DNA of 64,000 bases, from contig NZ_JADOES010000008.1 in assembly GCF_018739885.1 (NCBI RefSeq), positions 87,540-151,539 on the forward strand, written 5' to 3'. Made by a program: the position numbers and the translations under genes. This DNA is from Leptothoe spongobia TAU-MAC 1115. GTDB taxonomy: Bacteria > Cyanobacteriota > Cyanobacteriia > Phormidesmidales > Phormidesmidaceae. Below are positions 60,909 to 64,000 of the stretch, one piece after another. The number at the start of each line of letters is the position of its first letter. Position 1 is the stretch's first letter. Under the pieces are notes generated by a model. It was not told the DNA's origin. It did no database searches and saw only the letters and a list, made by a program, of their open reading frames with translations.

Positions 60909-61135
60909 ATGATGTACTCTTCAAAATCGTTGAGAGGATCATCAAAGTACAGATCCATCAGGATTTGACCTTTCGCACTGCCGCGCTGTCGTCGTTTTCG
61001 TGGTAATGCCATGGGAATCAATTTGAGAATAGGCTGCTGATCGCGAGTAATGATAATTTCCTCACCCTGCAACGCAGACTGAAACAATTGCGTAATCTCG
61101 ACTTCAGCCTTATTAATGTCTACTTTCTGCATCAC
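60905..61135 (-). CDS. Phd/DUF2281-like antitoxin
   Basis: 76 residues. The N-terminal ribbon-helix-like fold (VDINKAEVEITQLFQSALQGEEIIITRDQQPILKL) is followed by a basic RKRRQRGSAKG segment and an acidic FDDPLNDFEEYI tail that wraps the PIN partner in related systems. It would neutralise the downstream PIN protein and autoregulate the operon. Confidence 0.85.
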   Translation of the reverse strand: MMQKVDINKAEVEITQLFQSALQGEEIIITRDQQPILKLIPMALPRKRRQRGSAKGQILMDLYFDDPLNDFEEYII

Positions 61136-61264
61136 CTAACCTCACAGAGTTCCATGTCTAGAGTAGCGCTGACATAAGAGCAATGCTCTTTAGTAGCATC
61201 GCCACTAAAATATGACACAAATTTAGAAACATGAAATCACGTTGATGGCTGGAAGCGATAAAGG

Positions 61265-61340
61265 CTTTCAAAAAAATAATCTAATTTGCACCCCTCCCAA
61301 TAAGTTCCATCCTGGGTTGACAATCAGGGTGGAACTTTTT
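61265..61340 (+). ncRNA. Candidate trans-acting sRNA (terminator plus C-rich single-stranded region)
   Basis: A terminator without any upstream plus-strand gene: AAGTTCCATCCTG and CAGGGTGGAACTT (61302-61314/61325-61337, one G-T wobble), loop of 10, followed by TTTTT. Directly before it is the unpaired CACCCCTCCC, complementary to Shine-Dalgarno sequences, and upstream the A/T-rich AAAAAAATAATCTAATTTG. The plus-strand leader of the next gene begins beyond the terminator. Compact sRNAs of this design are known in cyanobacteria (IsaR1-like is a possibility). The 5' end is a guess. Confidence 0.5.
61302..61340 (+). terminator. Rho-independent terminator with no upstream gene
   Basis: A 13-bp stem with one wobble and a following T-run (CTTTTTCTTG), 85 bases before the MidA-type methyltransferase. 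It ends the candidate sRNA or attenuates readthrough into the downstream gene. Confidence 0.8.
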
Positions 61341-61424
61341 CTTGTAAGAAATACGTGCCATTTATCAATGACACCATTGCTCTCTAGAATATGAGAGCTA
61401 ACAGCGCTGGTCATTTTTTCCCTC

Positions 61425-62615
61425 ATGTCCCAACCCTCCCACCTCGTCAGCAGCATCATCGATCACATCCAATCCACCCCCGGCCAACGCATCCCCTTCG
61501 CATCCTACATGGACCTGGCCCTCTACCATCCAGACCACGGCTACTACACCACCAAATCCTCCATCCTCGGCCCCAGCGGCGACTTCATCACCTCCCCCCA
61601 CCTGAGCCACGACTTCGGTGAACTCCTAGCCATCCAATTCGCCGACATGTGGCAGAGTCTAGGACAGCCCTCCCCATTTCATATAGTCGAAATGGGCGCA
61701 GGCCAAGGACTAATCGCCGCTGATGTACTCGGCTATCTGCAGCAGAACCATCCCGATTGCTATACAGCCCTTGACTACACCATTATCGAAAAATCCTCTG
61801 CATTACGTGCCCAACAAAAACAACACCTCACCCATCAAAAAGTAATCTGGACTACCCTAGCAGACTTATCCCCCATCACCGGCTGTTTCTTCTCCAATGA
61901 ACTAGTTGACGCCTTCCCCGTCCACATTATCGAAAAGCACAACAACCAACTCCAAGAAATCTACGTCACCACCCAAGACAATACCCTCCAAGAAACCCTC
62001 GGCCCTCTCTCCACCGGCAAACTAACCCAATACTTTGACCTAGTCGGCATCGATCTCCTCACCGACACCTACCCCAACGGCTACCGCACCGAAGTCAACC
62101 TCGCCGCCCTCGACTGGCTCGACACCGTAGCAACCCGCATCGACCGAGGCTTTCTCCTCACCATCGACTATGGCCATATCGCCCAACGCTACTACAGCCC
62201 CGCCCGTCACAAAGGCACCCTCAAGTGCTACCATCAGCACCGCCACCACGATAATCCCTACACCAACATCGGCCAACAAGACCTCACCGCCCACATCGAC
62301 TTTACGGCCCTCCAAGCCCAAGGCGAAAAAGCTGGACTCACCACCCTCGGCTATACCCAGCAAGGCCTCTTCCTCATGGCCCTCGGCCTCGGTGACCGAG
62401 TCGCCCACATCACCCAAACCATCCCCCCTGGTCCTGACGGTTTTAATCAGCTCATCCAACGCCGCGCCGCCCTCCACCAACTCATGGACATGAGCCCCAT
62501 GGGCCTAGGCACCTTCGGAGTCCTAGTTCAAGAAAAAGGACTAGAAAACAGTGTTTCTCTAACGGGACTAACCACACCTCCGATGGAGCAAGCCATTAAT
62601 AAGTTCCAAAAATAG
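61425..62615 (+). CDS. MidA/NDUFAF7-family SAM-dependent methyltransferase
   Basis: 396 residues. MDLALYHPDHGYYT and GDFITSPHLSHDFGELLA are family signatures, followed by the AdoMet-binding EMGAGQGL (89-96) and FFSNELVDAFPVH. The eukaryotic homologue NDUFAF7 symmetrically dimethylates an arginine of complex I subunit NDUFS2. Cyanobacteria have the related NDH-1 complex, so a role there is possible but unproven. Codon use is notably C-rich at third positions compared with neighbours. Confidence 0.9.
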   Translation: MSQPSHLVSSIIDHIQSTPGQRIPFASYMDLALYHPDHGYYTTKSSILGPSGDFITSPHLSHDFGELLAIQFADMWQSLGQPSPFHIVEMGAGQGLIAADVLGYLQQNHPDCYTALDYTIIEKSSALRAQQKQHLTHQKVIWTTLADLSPITGCFFSNELVDAFPVHIIEKHNNQLQEIYVTTQDNTLQETLGPLSTGKLTQYFDLVGIDLLTDTYPNGYRTEVNLAALDWLDTVATRIDRGFLLTIDYGHIAQRYYSPARHKGTLKCYHQHRHHDNPYTNIGQQDLTAHIDFTALQAQGEKAGLTTLGYTQQGLFLMALGLGDRVAHITQTIPPGPDGFNQLIQRRAALHQLMDMSPMGLGTFGVLVQEKGLENSVSLTGLTTPPMEQAINKFQK

Positions 62616-62620
62616 ATGTT

Positions 62621-62648
62621 GGAGAGACGTTCCATGGAACGTCTGTAC
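62621..62648. repeat. 28-bp palindrome, family copy 4
   Basis: The core AGACGTTCCATGGAACGTCT (62625-62644) is a perfect palindrome, five bases after the methyltransferase stop. It may serve as its terminator or processing site. Confidence 0.75.
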
Positions 62649-62783
62649 ATCCAGAATTTGGAAATTAATTGATTTTGATTCCGATGATATAGAAATAGGA
62701 TTAAGTTTAGTCAGGGTCTGCGGTTGCACGATACCCATCGGTGCAAGAATTACCCTATTGATGCGTTGGCTGGAGTCATCGTG

Positions 62784-63767
62784 ATGGTTGCATCACAGGA
62801 TAGCAAAGAACAGGTTTTCGCTAACTTCCAAAAAATTCTCACAGAGCGAAAAAAGCTAGGCTCAAGAATTGCGACTAAAGAGGAGGAAGCTGCCGTTGCT
62901 AGAAACGAGCAGGTGCTGGAGATGGCCTCTGCCTACACAGTTGACGGCATTGTTAAAGGTCTGGCCGATCTACAACTAGAGTTTGGCAGCATTGTCAGCC
63001 AACTGTCAGAAAAATTAACTGCCGAATCCTTAAAGCTGGGAGAGTTGGACCAGGCCATTGAGGTCGAAACACGTCATCTCCAAACCCTGAAGCAAATTCG
63101 TGTGGTGGCCGACACCCTCCATCTACTGACCCAAGAACATCAGGATAAGCTCAGCACCCTGGAACAGCAAGAGGCCGAGCACCAAGCCACTCTTGAAAAT
63201 GACATCGCTGAAACGCGATCGCACTGGGCCAAAGAGCAAACCGACTTTGAGCAGACCGTAGCAGAGCAGACCGAACGGTTAACCAAAGAACGAGAGCGAC
63301 AAGAAGCAGACTATCGGTATGAACTAGAACGAAAACAAACCGTTGATGCCAACGAATTTGACGAAACCCGTCGCCAGCAAGAAAAAGAATTGCAGGATAC
63401 TGAACAAGCCAACGAACGACAGTGGGCTGAGCGAGAGAGAATCCTAGAAGAGAATCAATCTCTCTTGGAGGACTATCAGCAGCAAGTGGATGTTTTCTCC
63501 ACTGACCTCAACGAGCTAGTAGAAACAACGAGAGAAGATGCGGCCACTGCTGTGAGCCAGAATGCAGAGGTGCAAGCCGAGCTGCTAGAGAAGGAGTGGG
63601 AAGCCACCAAACAAGGTTATGAATTTACGATTCAATCCCTGGAACAAAAAATTCAAGAGCAAACGCAACAAATTGAAAACGTTAATACTCAATTACAAGA
63701 GGCGATGCAACAGTCCCATACGCTGACCATAAAAGCGTTTGAAAAATCCTCAACAGTTAAGTCTTAG
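62784..63767 (+). CDS. Coiled-coil protein, unknown function
   Basis: 327 residues from the ATG at 62784, eight bases after GGAG (an upstream TTG-initiated frame was rejected). After an N-terminal part (EQVFANFQKILTERKKLGSRIATKEEEAAVARNEQVLEMA) almost the whole length is heptad coiled coil, rich in Glu, Gln and Arg, with few prolines. Such proteins form filaments or scaffolds; no catalytic domain is seen. Probably cotranscribed with the 47-residue gene that follows after 18 bases. Confidence 0.75.
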   Translation: MVASQDSKEQVFANFQKILTERKKLGSRIATKEEEAAVARNEQVLEMASAYTVDGIVKGLADLQLEFGSIVSQLSEKLTAESLKLGELDQAIEVETRHLQTLKQIRVVADTLHLLTQEHQDKLSTLEQQEAEHQATLENDIAETRSHWAKEQTDFEQTVAEQTERLTKERERQEADYRYELERKQTVDANEFDETRRQQEKELQDTEQANERQWAERERILEENQSLLEDYQQQVDVFSTDLNELVETTREDAATAVSQNAEVQAELLEKEWEATKQGYEFTIQSLEQKIQEQTQQIENVNTQLQEAMQQSHTLTIKAFEKSSTVKS

Positions 63768-63785
63768 GAAAAGAGAGGGTTCAGT

Positions 63786-63929
63786 ATGACCGAAATACCA
63801 ACCAATCGAAATACAAAAGCACAAATTCTAGACGCTTATAATGACTTGCTCAAAGAACGAAATAAGTTAGAAAAGCAGGTCAATAAGCTGCAGCAAGAGA
63901 AAACGACGAGTCCCACACCCGTGGTATAA
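63786..63929 (+). CDS. 47-residue helical protein after the coiled-coil gene
   Basis: The ATG at 63786 has GAGAGGG six bases upstream. The product has a disordered start (MTEIPTNRNTK) and then one amphipathic helix (AQILDAYNDLLKERNKLEKQ continuing to QQEK). The KAQILDAYNDLL-type motif also opens longer cyanobacterial proteins, so this may be a stand-alone docking helix for the coiled-coil partner. Too short for the usual gene-length cutoffs but well supported. Confidence 0.7.
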   Translation: MTEIPTNRNTKAQILDAYNDLLKERNKLEKQVNKLQQEKTTSPTPVV

Positions 63930-64000
63930 ATTCACTTCCTCCCCTAACCAATACTTTCTTGGAGTTGAGGAGGAGACGGTGGAGGCAGGCCTTTTCGACC

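Noticed and set aside
61398..62493. Long antisense and alternative frames within the MidA-type gene
   Set aside because: They result from the gene's C-rich third codon positions; only the 61425 frame carries the methyltransferase motifs.

Overview
The window is chromosomal DNA from a cyanobacterium. Direct signs are about two dozen HIP1 octamers (GCGATCGC) spread over 64 kb and genes typical of oxygenic phototrophs (Ycf51, DUF1995/LPA3-like, DUF2808, Npun_F0813-like, XisI). A glycosyltransferase resembling hormogonium-polysaccharide HpsE hints at a filamentous, Leptolyngbya-like organism, but that is inference. No IS transposase, CRISPR array or prophage was seen.

Layout. 1-24.9 kb is mostly housekeeping: a nicotinamidase-like gene (cut by the window edge) divergent from an NrtR-type Nudix regulator, an HTH protein with a long acidic tract, tRNA-Arg(TCT), ffh (SRP54), a PEP-CTERM protein, an apparently solitary DNA methyltransferase, prfC (RF3), a cysteine desulfurase, DUF1995, DUF456 and pentapeptide proteins, an aminotransferase/iron-alcohol-dehydrogenase pair, ycf51, a phospholipase D-like protein carrying an EF-hand loop, and tatA. 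25-34.9 kb holds purB, a MocR regulator divergent from a flavin-binding protein, VanZ, M28 peptidase, a UPF0104/LPG-synthase-like membrane protein, an NlpC/P60 endopeptidase and a serine/alanine-glyoxylate aminotransferase.

34.9-54.5 kb is an accessory island rich in small palindromic repeats. Its core is two versions of one gene module in opposite orientation: a P-loop ATPase (42479-43855 minus; 48250-49566 plus) followed by a giant nSTAND-type NTPase with a conserved N-terminal domain, a helical repeat region and C-terminal WD40 repeats (37058-41521 minus; 49636-54474 plus). In module 1 a PD-(D/E)XK nuclease-like gene lies between the two; two Uma2-type PD-(D/E)XK genes flank it. Between the modules lie two paralogous ~50-residue one-helix membrane proteins and a hybrid histidine kinase. 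By analogy with STAND NTPases in bacterial immunity, this paired ATPase + nSTAND/WD40 arrangement is the best candidate in the window for an undescribed sensing or defence system; the function is inference.

54.6-64 kb has a PlsY-like domain fused to an ATP-grasp/phospho-His (rifampin-phosphotransferase-like) enzyme, an alpha/beta hydrolase-TenA pair, DUF2808, a toxin-antitoxin locus whose PIN toxin lacks its central part, an XisI gene without XisH, a candidate sRNA with a strong terminator, a MidA-type methyltransferase and a coiled-coil gene pair.

Repeats are the second theme. There is a 161-bp MITE-like element (two full copies flanked by TA, one solitary end), a related GC-rich palindrome inserted in frame within the nSTAND gene, a 28-bp palindrome family (four copies: one forms the nrtR terminator and contains its stop codon, one lies in frame inside the PlsY-phosphotransferase gene), and a 26-bp hairpin family next to both uma2 genes.
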